From: Elusimicrobiota bacterium
GTDB lineage: Bacteria > Elusimicrobiota > Elusimicrobia > UBA1565 > UBA9628
Direction of reading: 5' to 3'
DNA: 64,000 nt
Assembly (NCBI GenBank): GCA_028868375.1
Contig: JAGWUP010000004.1
Coordinates: forward strand, 62,001-126,000
In this document: piece by piece, positions 24,416-32,750 of the stretch
Position numbering within the stretch: position 1 is the first letter of the stretch
Layout of the letters: the number at the start of each line of letters is the position of its first letter
Notes under the pieces: generated by a model
Seen by the model: only the letters and a program-made list of their open reading frames with translations
The model's database searches: none
Told to the model about the DNA's origin: nothing
Made by a program: the position numbers and the translations under genes

Positions 24416-25066
24416 TTAGCACCCGCAGGGCGTCTTGGGTCCCATGGTCGCATTCCTCCTGTTGTAGTGCGCGGTTTTATGCGTCTCTAGCGTGCGGCGC
24501 GCGAGCTTGCCGACCCGCGCGAAAACGGCGGCGTCTCGCCTGGTGCGGGCCAGCAGCACCGCGCCCTCATAAAGGGCGAGGAGCGTCTCGGCGCAGGCCG
24601 TCGGGTCGAGGGCCTCGTCGAAGCGCCCCTCCCGCTTGGCCTTGGCCAGGCAGCGCGCCAGGCTCTCGCTCCACTGGGAAAAGAACAAGCCGACGCGCTT
24701 GCGGAAGTGCTCGTTGACGTCGGCCATCTCCAAGCCGATGTTGGCGATGAAGCAGCCCGCCTTGCAGCCGATGCGCCGAAAGAAGCACCCCGCTTCCGAG
24801 AACATTCGGCTTACGGCCTCGACGGGATCGCCGTCGGCGCAGAGCGGCTCGACGCGGCGCTTGCGGTAGTCGGCGATCTTGGCGTCGAGGACGGCCAAGG
24901 CCAGCTCTTCCTTGGAGCCGAAATGATGGAACAGGTTGGCCTTGGTCATCCGGCAGGCCTCGGCGATGTCGCCCATCGCGGTGTGATGATAGCCCTTCAG
25001 GTGGAGCTGATGCTCCGCCTGCTCCAGGATGAGCCGCCGCCGCGCCAGGTCGATGGTTCTGCCCAT
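24416..25066 (-). CDS. TetR/AcrR-family regulator (NemR-like)
   Basis: 216 residues. An N-terminal helix-turn-helix at about 20-50 (MGDIAEACRMTKANLFHHFGSKEEL) and a ligand domain with the GCFIANIGLEMAD block typical of the NemR/AcuR-like subgroup. Cysteines near residues 94-107 (AGCFFRRIGCKAGCF) and at the terminus (TPCGC) could sense electrophiles or oxidants, as in NemR. The genes behind it encode thiol oxidoreductases, which fits a redox-responsive role. A 26-base palindrome covers its start codon, so autorepression is likely. Confidence 0.85.
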   Translation of the reverse strand: MGRTIDLARRRLILEQAEHQLHLKGYHHTAMGDIAEACRMTKANLFHHFGSKEELALAVLDAKIADYRKRRVEPLCADGDPVEAVSRMFSEAGCFFRRIGCKAGCFIANIGLEMADVNEHFRKRVGLFFSQWSESLARCLAKAKREGRFDEALDPTACAETLLALYEGAVLLARTRRDAAVFARVGKLARRTLETHKTAHYNRRNATMGPKTPCGC

Positions 25067-25090
25067 TGATTAACCGTACGGTCAGTCAAT
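25065..25090. promoter_or_regulatory. Palindromic operator over the tetR start codon
   Basis: A 26-base imperfect palindrome with a perfect ACCGTACGGT centre and outer ATTGA/TCAAT ends. It includes the second and third complementary bases of the start codon, so a bound dimer would block transcription start. This is a typical position and size for TetR autoregulation. Confidence 0.65.
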
Positions 25091-25198
25091 AGTAACAGAA
25101 TCCAGGGCCCCCGTCAAGCCGGCTCCCCGCCGACGCGGGGCAATTGCTTTCTACGTGGCCGGGGCATCGGCGAAGAAGCGCATCGGCGGGTGATGGCG

Positions 25199-25276
25199 AG
25201 GCCGGCTGACGCCTTGCCGTCACAGCCTGACGCACTTTCCTATATCCGGCTGGACGCAGGCCGGCTGACGCCGGCC
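25199..25276 (-). repeat. Three-hairpin repeat, copy 3 (subtype A)
   Basis: On the minus strand it begins with the G of the nrdB stop codon and reads GGCCGGC-GTCA-GCCGGCC, then the same core as copy 1 (TGCGTCCAGCC pairing with GGCTGTGACGGCA), then arm 2. It differs from copy 1 at only about one position over the core. The remaining space to tetR (25091-25198) shows no gene. Confidence 0.8.
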
Positions 25277-26274
25277 TAGAAACTCTCCGAGAAAGCCACC
25301 TCGCCGACGACCCCGACTTGGTAGGCGGAGACCCGCCGCTCGAAGAAGTTCGCCAGCTCCTGGACGTCCTGCAGCTCCATGAAGGCGAAGGGCATCTTCG
25401 AGCCGAAGACGGGCGGGATGTCGAGGGCGCGCAGGCGCTGATCGGCGACGAACTGCAGGTAGGAGCGCATGTCCCGCTCGGAGAGGCCGGCCACGCCCAG
25501 ACCCAGGACGTCCTCGGCGAAGCCCATCTCGCAGTCGATCGCCTCCCGGACCATCGCGATGACCGCTTCCTTCATGCGCGCGTCGAAGAGGCCGGGCTCC
25601 TCGCGGCGCACGGTTCGGATGACCTCGTTGGCGAAGTTGATGTGCATGCTCTCGTCGCGGAAGACCCAGTTGGTGCCTCCGGCCAGGCCGTTGAGCAGCC
25701 CCTTGGAGCGCAGGAAATAGACGTAGGCGAAGGCCGCGAAGAAGAACAGGCCCTCGATGCAGGAGGCAAAGCAGATCAGGTTCAGCAGGAACTGCCGCCG
25801 CTTGTCCGGGGTGTCCGTCCGCTCGATGGAATTAATCGAGTCGATCCACTTGAAGCAGAAGTCCGCCTTGCGCTTGATCGAGGGGATGTTGTCGATGGCG
25901 GCGAAGGCCGCGGCGCGCTGCTGGCCGTCCGGAAGGTAGGTGTCCAGCAGCGTCAGGTAGAAGTCGACGTGCTGCGCTTCCTCGAAGAGCTGCCGGGAGA
26001 GATAGAGGCGCGCCTCCGGGGCGTTGACGTGCTTGTAGAGGTTGAGCACGAGATTGTTCGAGACGATGGTGTCTCCGGTGGCGAAGAAGGCGACCAGGCG
26101 GTTGATGAGATGGCGCTCGGCGTCCGAGAGGCGGTCGCGCAAATCCCCCAAGTCGTGCTGGAAGTCGACTTCCTCGACGGTCCAGGTGTTCTTGATGGCG
26201 GCCTTGTACATGTCGAAGAAGACGGGGTACTTCATCGGCCGCAACGTCAGGTTGAGTCCGCAATCGAGCAGCAT
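25276..26274 (-). CDS. nrdB: Ribonucleoside-diphosphate reductase, beta subunit
   Basis: 332 residues. The di-iron ligands and tyrosyl radical site of class I enzymes are in register: Asp68 (TGDTIV), Glu99 and His102 (FEEAQH) and Tyr106 four residues after the His, then later EGLFFFAAFAY and DESMHINFA. It therefore appears to be a Tyr-dependent subunit, not the Phe form. It generates the radical used by NrdA to make deoxyribonucleotides. GGGAGG precedes the ATG. The gap to nrdA is nine bases. Its stop codon is fused to a three-hairpin repeat. Confidence 0.95.
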   Translation of the reverse strand: MLLDCGLNLTLRPMKYPVFFDMYKAAIKNTWTVEEVDFQHDLGDLRDRLSDAERHLINRLVAFFATGDTIVSNNLVLNLYKHVNAPEARLYLSRQLFEEAQHVDFYLTLLDTYLPDGQQRAAAFAAIDNIPSIKRKADFCFKWIDSINSIERTDTPDKRRQFLLNLICFASCIEGLFFFAAFAYVYFLRSKGLLNGLAGGTNWVFRDESMHINFANEVIRTVRREEPGLFDARMKEAVIAMVREAIDCEMGFAEDVLGLGVAGLSERDMRSYLQFVADQRLRALDIPPVFGSKMPFAFMELQDVQELANFFERRVSAYQVGVVGEVAFSESF

Positions 26275-26283
26275 GATGCCTCC

Positions 26284-28662
26284 CTATTGGCAGCTTTCGC
26301 AGTGGTCCGGGTTCTCCAGGGAGCAGGCGACGGCCTGCGCGTCGCAGACGGCGGGGCGCTGGGCGGCCGCCGCGGCGACGGTCGTCTTGTTGATCCGGGT
26401 CGCCGGCCGCGAGCGCAGATAATACGTGGTCTTGAGCCCCTTTTTCCATGCGTACATGTACATGGAGGAGAGCTTGCCGATGGTCGGGCTCTCCATGAAC
26501 AGGTTGAGGGACTGGCTTTGGTCTATGTAGGCCCCGCGCTCGGCGGCCATGTCGATGATCGAGCGCATCGGAATCTCCCAGACGGTCCGGAAGCGCAGGC
26601 GCACTTCCTCCGGGATGTCGGCCAGGTCCTGGATCGAGCCTTCCGCCATCTTCAAGCGGGCGCGCATGCCTTCGTTCCATAGGCCCAGCGCCTTGAGCTC
26701 GGAGACCAGATAGCGGTTGATCTGGAGGAACTCCCCGGAGAGGGTCTCCCGCTTGAAGAGGTTGCTGACCTGCGGCTCTATGGACTCGTAGCTGCCGACG
26801 ATCGAGGCGATCGTCGCGGTGGGCGCGACCGCCAGCAGCAGCGAGTTGCGCAAGCCGTGGCTCTTGATCCTCTCCCGCAGGGAGTCCCAGCGCATCTTGT
26901 CCGACGGCTCCACGCCCCAGGCGTCGAACTGGAGCTCTCCATGCGCGGCGCGCGTCTCCGCGAAGGAGGGGTGCTGGCCGCGCTCCACCGCCAGCGCGCA
27001 GGAGACGGAGAGGGCCTGGTAGTAGACCTCTTCCTGGATCTTGGCCGAGAGGCGGCGCGCCTCCTGCGAGTCGAAGGGCAGGCCCAGCAGGAAGAAGGCG
27101 TCCTGCAGGCCCATGACGCCCAGGCCGATCGGGCGCATGCGCTTGTTCGATTCGGCGGCCTGGCTGGTCGGATAGAAGTTGATGTCGATGACGCGGTCGA
27201 GAAACTTCACGGCCGCGCGGACGGTTGCCGCCAGCTTCTCGAAATCGAACCGCCCGTCGGCGACGTGCTTGGCGAGGTTGATCGAGCCGAGGTTGCAGAC
27301 GGCCGTCTCGGCGCTCGACGTCACCTCCAGGATCTCCGTGCAGAGGTTGGAGGAGTGGATCACCTGTCCCGGCGCGCCGGTTTGGTTGCTCTTGCGGTTG
27401 CAGGAATCCTTGAAGTTCATCCAGCCGTTGCCGGTTTCCGCCAGGGCCTTCATCATGCGGGCGTAGAGATCGCGCGCCTTGACCTGCTTGGCGTAAAGCT
27501 TCTTCGCCTCCGCCTCGAGATACGCTTTCTCGAAGGCCTCGCCGTAAAGGTCGCAGAAGGAGGGGACTTCCTTGGGATCGAACAGCGACCAGGTTCCGTC
27601 CTCCTCGACGCGCTTCATGAAGAGGTCGGCAATCCAGTTGGAGGTGTGCAGGTTGTGGGCGCGGCGCGCCGGGTCTCCCGTGTTGTCGCGCAGCTCGAGA
27701 AAATCCTCTATGTCGGCGTGCCAGGCCTCCAGATAGACGCAGCAAGCCCCCTTGCGCTTGCCTCCCTGGTTGACCGCCGCGACGGAAGAGTCGAGGGTCT
27801 TGAGCCACGGCACGATTCCGTTGCTGTGGCCGTTGGTGGAGCGGATGAGGGAGCCGCGCGAGCGCACGCGGTGATAGGCGATGCCGATGCCGCCGGAGAA
27901 TTTCGACAGCAGGGCCACGTCGGTGTATTTGCGGTAGATCGATTCCAGGTCGTCCTGGGGGGAGTCCAGCAGATAGCAGGAGGACATCTGCGGATGCTTG
28001 GTGCCGCTGTTGAAAAGCGTCGGCGTCGAAGGCATGTATTCGAAGGCGGAGATCAGCTCGTAGAGCTCGATGGCCTCGCGGACCGTCTCGGCCAGGCCGC
28101 AGGCCACGCGCAGGAAGAAGTATTGCGGGGTCTCGATGACCAGCCGCGACTCGGGGTCGCGCAGCAGGTAGCGGTCGTAGACGGTGCGCAGGCCGAAGTA
28201 CTCGAAGAGGTCGGAGCGCTCGTGCGCGATGGCGTTGTTGAGCTTGCGGGCGTTGGCCGTCACGAAGCTGGCCACCGGCTCCGAGATCAGGCCCGAGCGG
28301 TAGCCCGCCGAGATCGACTGGGAGAAGGAGTGGATCTCCTGGTTTTCGGTCTCCTTGACGATGTAGTTGTGCAAGAGCCGCGCCGCCAGCCGGGAGTATT
28401 CCGGCTCCTCCGCGATCAGCAGGGCCGAGGTCTGGATGGAGAGATTGTCCAGCTCCTTGGTCGTGGCGCCGTCGTAGAGCCCGCCGATGGTCTTGGTGGC
28501 GACCTTGAGGATGTCGACGTTGGGCAGGCCCAGCCCGCAGCGCTCAACGGCGCGAACGATCTTGTTGACGTCGACCGGTTCCAGGTTGCCGTTGCGTTTG
28601 CGAACCTGCATCGACGTCATGGTCTTGTCCAACGGCGAAACGAGAGCGGTTTTTGGCGGCAT
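26284..28662 (-). CDS. nrdA: Ribonucleoside-diphosphate reductase, alpha subunit
   Basis: 792 residues. An ATP-cone domain lies at about 15-105 (QVRKRNGNLEPVDVNKIVRAV). The catalytic barrel contains SSCYLLDSPQDDLESIYR, FSGGIGIAYHRVRSRGSLI, NLCTEI and SCALAVERGQ. The terminal HCESCQ is the shuttle cysteine pair re-reduced by thioredoxin or glutaredoxin. An additional Cys-rich stretch lies just before it (AVCDAQAVACSLEN). It forms a two-gene operon with nrdB. AGGAGG precedes the ATG by four bases, and a promoter is visible about 90 bases upstream. Confidence 0.96.
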   Translation of the reverse strand: MPPKTALVSPLDKTMTSMQVRKRNGNLEPVDVNKIVRAVERCGLGLPNVDILKVATKTIGGLYDGATTKELDNLSIQTSALLIAEEPEYSRLAARLLHNYIVKETENQEIHSFSQSISAGYRSGLISEPVASFVTANARKLNNAIAHERSDLFEYFGLRTVYDRYLLRDPESRLVIETPQYFFLRVACGLAETVREAIELYELISAFEYMPSTPTLFNSGTKHPQMSSCYLLDSPQDDLESIYRKYTDVALLSKFSGGIGIAYHRVRSRGSLIRSTNGHSNGIVPWLKTLDSSVAAVNQGGKRKGACCVYLEAWHADIEDFLELRDNTGDPARRAHNLHTSNWIADLFMKRVEEDGTWSLFDPKEVPSFCDLYGEAFEKAYLEAEAKKLYAKQVKARDLYARMMKALAETGNGWMNFKDSCNRKSNQTGAPGQVIHSSNLCTEILEVTSSAETAVCNLGSINLAKHVADGRFDFEKLAATVRAAVKFLDRVIDINFYPTSQAAESNKRMRPIGLGVMGLQDAFFLLGLPFDSQEARRLSAKIQEEVYYQALSVSCALAVERGQHPSFAETRAAHGELQFDAWGVEPSDKMRWDSLRERIKSHGLRNSLLLAVAPTATIASIVGSYESIEPQVSNLFKRETLSGEFLQINRYLVSELKALGLWNEGMRARLKMAEGSIQDLADIPEEVRLRFRTVWEIPMRSIIDMAAERGAYIDQSQSLNLFMESPTIGKLSSMYMYAWKKGLKTTYYLRSRPATRINKTTVAAAAAQRPAVCDAQAVACSLENPDHCESCQ

Positions 28663-28748
28663 GATTCCTCCTGGGCAGGTCTGCGCTACGGGGACCTTTC
28701 GGTTGGGACCGTGTGGGAACGACGCAGCGTAAATCCGATGTTAAGACA

Positions 28749-28777
28749 GGATAACCAGATGGAAAAAGCATTGTCAA
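28749..28777 (-). promoter_or_regulatory. Promoter of nrdAB
   Basis: On the minus strand TTGACA (28777-28772), a 17-base spacer and TTATCC (28754-28749). The expected leader is about 80 bases. I see no clear pair of NrdR boxes. Confidence 0.5.
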
Positions 28778-29047
28778 ATCCTCGACGGAGACGCATCCCA
28801 TGCGCGCTTCGGAGCGGCGGTCCGGACTCTATATAAAGGAAAGGCTGAGGTTCGCAATCCACCGTGCGCGTAAAAGAGCGTCCGTTCAGTATTTGCCAGT
28901 GTTATCAAGTGCCATTATGTAGCAGGCTCCTGGAAAGCTGTCAAGACCTATTTTGGGAGGGAGGACTTTCGCAACGTTACTTCCGCGCAGCGGAGGAAGG
29001 CTGCGGAAATAAGAGGTTTAAATTGGGGTGAACAGAATTTTTCTGTG
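28778..29047. other. Non-coding, AT-richer region between nrdA and the epimerase gene
   Basis: With the nrd leader this is a 385-base gap. It contains a bulged hairpin at about 28980-29010 (TTCCGCAGC against GCTGCGCGGAA on the minus strand) and a small one at 29033-29046 (ACAGA/TCTGT), both just behind the epimerase gene and possibly ending its transcript. A 40-codon plus-strand frame (28800-28922) looks like chance. Confidence 0.4.
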
Positions 29048-30178
29048 TTATTCCGTGTCGTTTGATGCGACGGCGCCGCGCGGGGGTGCGCCGGGGCGAA
29101 CGCCGATGCCGGCCTTGGCTTTGCGCAGCTCGTAGCAGCCGCCGGCCCCGAAGCGGACGCCTGTCATCGGATCTCGGGCCAGCCAGAGGGGGGTGTCGAG
29201 GTCGATGAAGTCGAAGCCCCCGATGCCCGCGGCCAGATGGGCGGCGCAACCCATTGCCAGAGAGGTCTCGATCATGCCCCCGGCCATCAGGCCCAAGCCC
29301 GAGGCCCGGCAGATCAGGGCGATGTCCCAGGCCTCCAGCAATCCGCATTTCATCAGCTTGACGTTGACGACCTGGGCGCAGCGCTTGGCGGCCATGCGCA
29401 GGGCGTCTTGCCGGTTGGCGACGGACTCGTCCGCGGCGACCGGAACGCGGCCGAATCGGTGCACGTCGGAAAGCCCGCGCCAGTCGTCCTTGGCGGCCGG
29501 CTGCTCGAAAAGCGCCGGCGCAATGCCGGCCCGGCGCAGCCGCCGCAGCAGTTGCAGGGCCTGGCGCGGACCGTAGCCTTGGTTGGCGTCGAGCAGCAGG
29601 CGCAGGCCGCGGCGCGCCGAGGCGACGGCGCGCACCCGGGCCTCGTCCTCCTCGACGTCCCGGCCGATCTTGATCTTGATGGTGTCGACGCCCAGGGCCA
29701 CGATGCGCCGGGCCGCGGCTCGCGCGGCCCGCGCCGGCACGATGGTCACTGTGACGTCGGAGCGGACCTGGTCCTGGGCGCCGCCGAAAAGCAGGCGCAG
29801 CGGCAGGCGGTGCCGCCGTCCCCAGGCGTCGGCCAAGGCCATGCCCAGCGCCGCTCGGGCGGCTCCGCGCTCCGGCCCCAGCAGCTCCTCCACCCGCGCA
29901 AGCAGCGGCCGCAGGCGGTCGCAATCCTCCCCGACGAGCTTGGCCGCCGAGCGCCGGAGCGCGGCCAGCGTGGCGGCCTGGGTGTCGTGATTGAAGGCCG
30001 ATAGGGGCGCGCCTTCTCCGTAGCCGACCGCGCCGCCGCGCAAGCGGACTTTGACCAGCACGTTGCGCACCCGAGTCGTCGACCCGCCGGCGATCTCGAA
30101 GGGCTCCTTCATCGCGACGTCGAGAGGCTCCGCCGTGAGCGACTCTATGCGCGAACCAGCCGCGGCCACCGGCCTCAT
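29048..30178 (-). CDS. Dipeptide epimerase (enolase superfamily)
   Basis: 376 residues of the muconate-lactonising subgroup. Catalytic features: KIKIGRD (first Lys pair, about residue 165), LLLDANQGY (metal Asp), LFEQPAAKDD (Glu), VAADESVA (Asp) and NVKLMKCG (second Lys). The arrangement matches L-Ala-D/L-Glu epimerases, which recycle murein peptides, although other dipeptide specificities occur. TAGAAT ends 6 bases before the ATG, indicating a leaderless transcript. The SirB1-like gene lies immediately upstream on the same strand. Confidence 0.9.
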   Translation of the reverse strand: MRPVAAAGSRIESLTAEPLDVAMKEPFEIAGGSTTRVRNVLVKVRLRGGAVGYGEGAPLSAFNHDTQAATLAALRRSAAKLVGEDCDRLRPLLARVEELLGPERGAARAALGMALADAWGRRHRLPLRLLFGGAQDQVRSDVTVTIVPARAARAAARRIVALGVDTIKIKIGRDVEEDEARVRAVASARRGLRLLLDANQGYGPRQALQLLRRLRRAGIAPALFEQPAAKDDWRGLSDVHRFGRVPVAADESVANRQDALRMAAKRCAQVVNVKLMKCGLLEAWDIALICRASGLGLMAGGMIETSLAMGCAAHLAAGIGGFDFIDLDTPLWLARDPMTGVRFGAGGCYELRKAKAGIGVRPGAPPRGAVASNDTE

Positions 30179-30184
30179 GCGGCG

Positions 30185-30190
30185 ATTCTA
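30185..30190 (-). promoter_or_regulatory. -10 box TAGAAT of the epimerase gene
   Basis: TAGAAT ends 6 bases before the ATG at 30178, squeezed into the 17-base gap behind the SirB1-like gene. Confidence 0.55.
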
Positions 30191-30195
30191 GCGCA

Positions 30196-31041
30196 TTACC
30201 GGCCGGTCAGCAGCGCCTCGACGAGCCGGGCCACCATGTCGGCGCGGCCGCGGCAGCCGCCCTTCTCGTAGATGGAGATCAGGTTGCGCATCATGCGGAC
30301 CAGGATGTCCCGGGAGGAGCAGCAGGCCACGAACTCCGGGCGGAACTCGTAGCCGCTGCGCAGCAGCATGCGGCGCACTTCGCTCAGGTCGAGCAGCTTG
30401 CCCTTATGGTAGGCGTCGAGATAGCAAACGTGGGGTCCCGGACGGAAGCCGACCAGGAAATGCCCCGGCGTGGCCACGCCGTAGACCGGCAGCCGCAGGC
30501 GGCGGGCCAGCAGCAGGTAGAGCACCGAGAGGCTGACCGGGATGCCGCGGCGCGTGTCGATGACGCGGTTGAGGTAGCTGTTGTCGGGGTCGTAGTAGCG
30601 CAGTTCGTTGCCGGAAAATCCCAGGCTTTGGAAGAGGTGGCAGTTGAGCCGCTGGAAGGCCGTCGTCGCGTCCGCGTTGCCGGGCAGGTCCTCGAGGACG
30701 CGCGAAGCGACGCGGTCCAGCCATAACGTGTAGGCCGCGGGCGCGAGGCCGGGATGGCCGAAGCGGGCCAGCAGCAGGGCTCCCCGCTCGAGGTCCGGCT
30801 CCGGGGCCTTGGCTAGCGCCACGAACTGGCGGCGCAGATCCGAGAAGCGCAGCTCTTGAGAGAGCTCCTCGGCGCGCGCCGCCAGCCCCGCATCCCCATG
30901 CTCGCGCAATTCCTCCAAGAAGGGGAGGATGGGCTCGCCGATGCGCAGGATCTGGCGGCGCACCAGTTCCAGGCTGCGCGGATCCTCCTCGTCGAGCAAG
31001 GTGACGAGGCTGCGCAATTCCGCGTCCGTGAGGGCGTTCAC
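30196..31041 (-). CDS. SirB1-like transglutaminase-fold protein
   Basis: 281 residues. An N-terminal helical part is followed by a region characteristic of the SirB1 family: NSYLNRVIDTRRGIPVSLSVLYLLLARRL, then LPVYGVATPGHFLVGF with the conserved His, and YLDAYHKGKLL. The Cys of active transglutaminases is replaced in this family and the biochemical role is unknown. Other genomes often place it near peptidyl-tRNA or 23S-modification genes, not so here. It starts at GTG 31041, and TACACT lies 8 bases upstream. It precedes the dipeptide epimerase. Confidence 0.82.
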   Translation of the reverse strand: MNALTDAELRSLVTLLDEEDPRSLELVRRQILRIGEPILPFLEELREHGDAGLAARAEELSQELRFSDLRRQFVALAKAPEPDLERGALLLARFGHPGLAPAAYTLWLDRVASRVLEDLPGNADATTAFQRLNCHLFQSLGFSGNELRYYDPDNSYLNRVIDTRRGIPVSLSVLYLLLARRLRLPVYGVATPGHFLVGFRPGPHVCYLDAYHKGKLLDLSEVRRMLLRSGYEFRPEFVACCSSRDILVRMMRNLISIYEKGGCRGRADMVARLVEALLTGR

Positions 31042-31104
31042 GCGGCTGCAGTGTAGCCCCGCCCGAGGCCGATTTCAAGGCGGCTGGCGTTGTTTGTAAC
31101 AGCC

Positions 31105-31133
31105 TGGACACGAAGCCCGTGCCCTGCTACACT
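31105..31133 (+). promoter_or_regulatory. Promoter ending at a leaderless GTG
   Basis: TGGACA, a 17-base spacer and TGC-TACACT, then 6 bases and the GTG at 31140. It supports that start over the ATG at 31119, which lies inside the promoter. Confidence 0.6.
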
Positions 31134-31139
31134 GCCGGC

Positions 31140-32750
31140 GTGAACGGGGTGAGCGTCGTCGAGCTGACGGAGCTGCTGCGGGCGCTGGAGGGGGAGGGTG
31201 TTTCCTCGCGCACGCCCCCCGTCCTGGCGACGGTGGCCTCGCTGGACGGCTCCGTCTACGCGCGCGCCGGAGCGATGGCCCTGCTGGTCAGCGGGGCCAG
31301 CAGCCGCAGCGGAGTGCTCGATTTGGAGGAGCTCGACGAGCTGCGCGAGCAGGCGCTGGCCGTGGGGCAAGACGGCCGGCCGCGCCTGGTCCGTTTGTCT
31401 CTCTCCCAGGAGAGCGTGCTGGTCGGCTGGGGCCTGGGGCTTGCCGGGGAGGTGGAGGTTTTCCTGGAGCGGACCGGACCCGGCCTGCGCGATTGTCTTG
31501 CCGAGGCGCGCTCGGCGCTGTTGGGCGGGCGCGGCGTCGTGCTCTCCCTGGACCTGACGGGGCCCAACGTCGGGCGGCGCCGGGTGCTGTCGCCGGATAA
31601 CCCCGCGGCGACGGGCTGCTTTTCCGAGATGACCCCGGAGCTCGACGAGTCGATGATCCGCGGCGCGATGCGCCGCGTCCTGCGCTGCCCGATCCAGGCG
31701 ATGGGCAAGGCGCTGATCTTCGGCTCCAGCCGCGACGCGGCCTCGCTGGCGCGCCATCTCCACGAGCTGGGCTTCTCCGTATTCGTCGGCGATCCCCGGC
31801 GCGGAAGGCTGCGCGGCGCAGACTGGAGCCCCGCTTGGGGCGCCCTCATCGAGGGCGGCTGGGGCCAGGTCCGAGCGGCGGCCAATCCGGACGAGGAGAC
31901 CTCCATCGTCGTGATGACCCACAGCTTCGCCTTGGATTTGGAGACGCTGCAGGGGGCCCTGGCCAGCCCGGCGCCGTACGTCGGCCTGCCGGGCCCGCGG
32001 GAGCGAACCGGGCGCCTGCTTGGGCAGCTCCAATTGTTGGGGGCGGCGCCGCGACCGGGGCAGCTTTACGCGCCGGCGGGGCTGGACCTGGGCGCCCAAA
32101 CCTCGCGCGAGACGGCGCTGAGCGTGGCGGCGGAGATCCTTGCCGTTCGTTCCGGCCGCCGGGGCGGCCGGGCGTCGCGCGTCGGCCAGGCCCATTCCTC
32201 CCGGGCCGCGAAGGTGGCCGGCCTGATTTTTTCCGCGGGGCGGCGGCCCGTCTTGAGGCAGGCCGTCGTGAACGCCTTGGAGTCGCGCCTGGAGCCGATC
32301 GTGGTCGTGCTGGGAGGGGAGGCCGGCCGCGACTTGGAGGGCCTGCGCGGCCTGGAGGACGCGAGGCTGCGGATCGTCGTCGAGCCGCGCTGGCGCGGCG
32401 GTATCCGCTTTGCCCTGGAGGCGGGCCTGCGCGAGGTGCCGTGGGGCGCGCCGGGGGCGGTGCTTCTGGCGGGACATGCCCCGGCCGGCTCCTCCTCGAT
32501 CGAGCGAGTGCTCTCCGAGTTCGAGCGCTCCGGCAGGCCGGTGCTCGCCGCCCGCACAGTCGGCGGGGCAGCCCAACTGAGCGCCCTTCCCCGCTCGCTT
32601 TTCCCCGAGTTGCGCGCGGCCTCCGGCGAGGACGCCGTCGATGAAATCGCCAGCCGCCACCGCGACGGGGCGATACGGATTTCCCTGTCGGAGTCGAGCC
32701 GGACCGGCCTGGCCGACGACCAGGAGCCCCGCGCCGCTAGCCTTTTTTGA
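31140..32750 (+). CDS. XdhC-family protein fused to a MobA-like domain
   Basis: 536 residues. Residues about 1-100 are the XdhC/CoxI N-domain, 180-345 the XdhC Rossmann domain (ALIFGSSRDAASLARHLHELG, then YAPAGLDLGAQTSRETALSVAAEILA split across about 300-335), and 360-530 a MobA-like nucleotidyltransferase fold (VAGLIFSAGRRPVLRQAVV). XdhC proteins sulfurate and insert molybdenum cofactor, and the MobA-like part normally adds CMP. Here the LAAGxSxRMG signature is eroded, so the transferase may be inactive. No molybdenum hydroxylase is in the window. Its end overlaps hisS by 14 bases. Confidence 0.8.
   Translation: MNGVSVVELTELLRALEGEGVSSRTPPVLATVASLDGSVYARAGAMALLVSGASSRSGVLDLEELDELREQALAVGQDGRPRLVRLSLSQESVLVGWGLGLAGEVEVFLERTGPGLRDCLAEARSALLGGRGVVLSLDLTGPNVGRRRVLSPDNPAATGCFSEMTPELDESMIRGAMRRVLRCPIQAMGKALIFGSSRDAASLARHLHELGFSVFVGDPRRGRLRGADWSPAWGALIEGGWGQVRAAANPDEETSIVVMTHSFALDLETLQGALASPAPYVGLPGPRERTGRLLGQLQLLGAAPRPGQLYAPAGLDLGAQTSRETALSVAAEILAVRSGRRGGRASRVGQAHSSRAAKVAGLIFSAGRRPVLRQAVVNALESRLEPIVVVLGGEAGRDLEGLRGLEDARLRIVVEPRWRGGIRFALEAGLREVPWGAPGAVLLAGHAPAGSSSIERVLSEFERSGRPVLAARTVGGAAQLSALPRSLFPELRAASGEDAVDEIASRHRDGAIRISLSESSRTGLADDQEPRAASLF

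Noticed and set aside
28800-28922. 40-codon plus-strand frame in the nrd upstream region
   Set aside because: No Shine-Dalgarno or -10 at a leaderless distance, no recognisable motif, and codon use unlike the genome; probably chance.
28860-28960. Possible cobalamin riboswitch upstream of nrdAB
   Set aside because: TTGCCAGTG recalls the B12 box but the order and the remaining conserved core are missing, and the position is upstream of the promoter.
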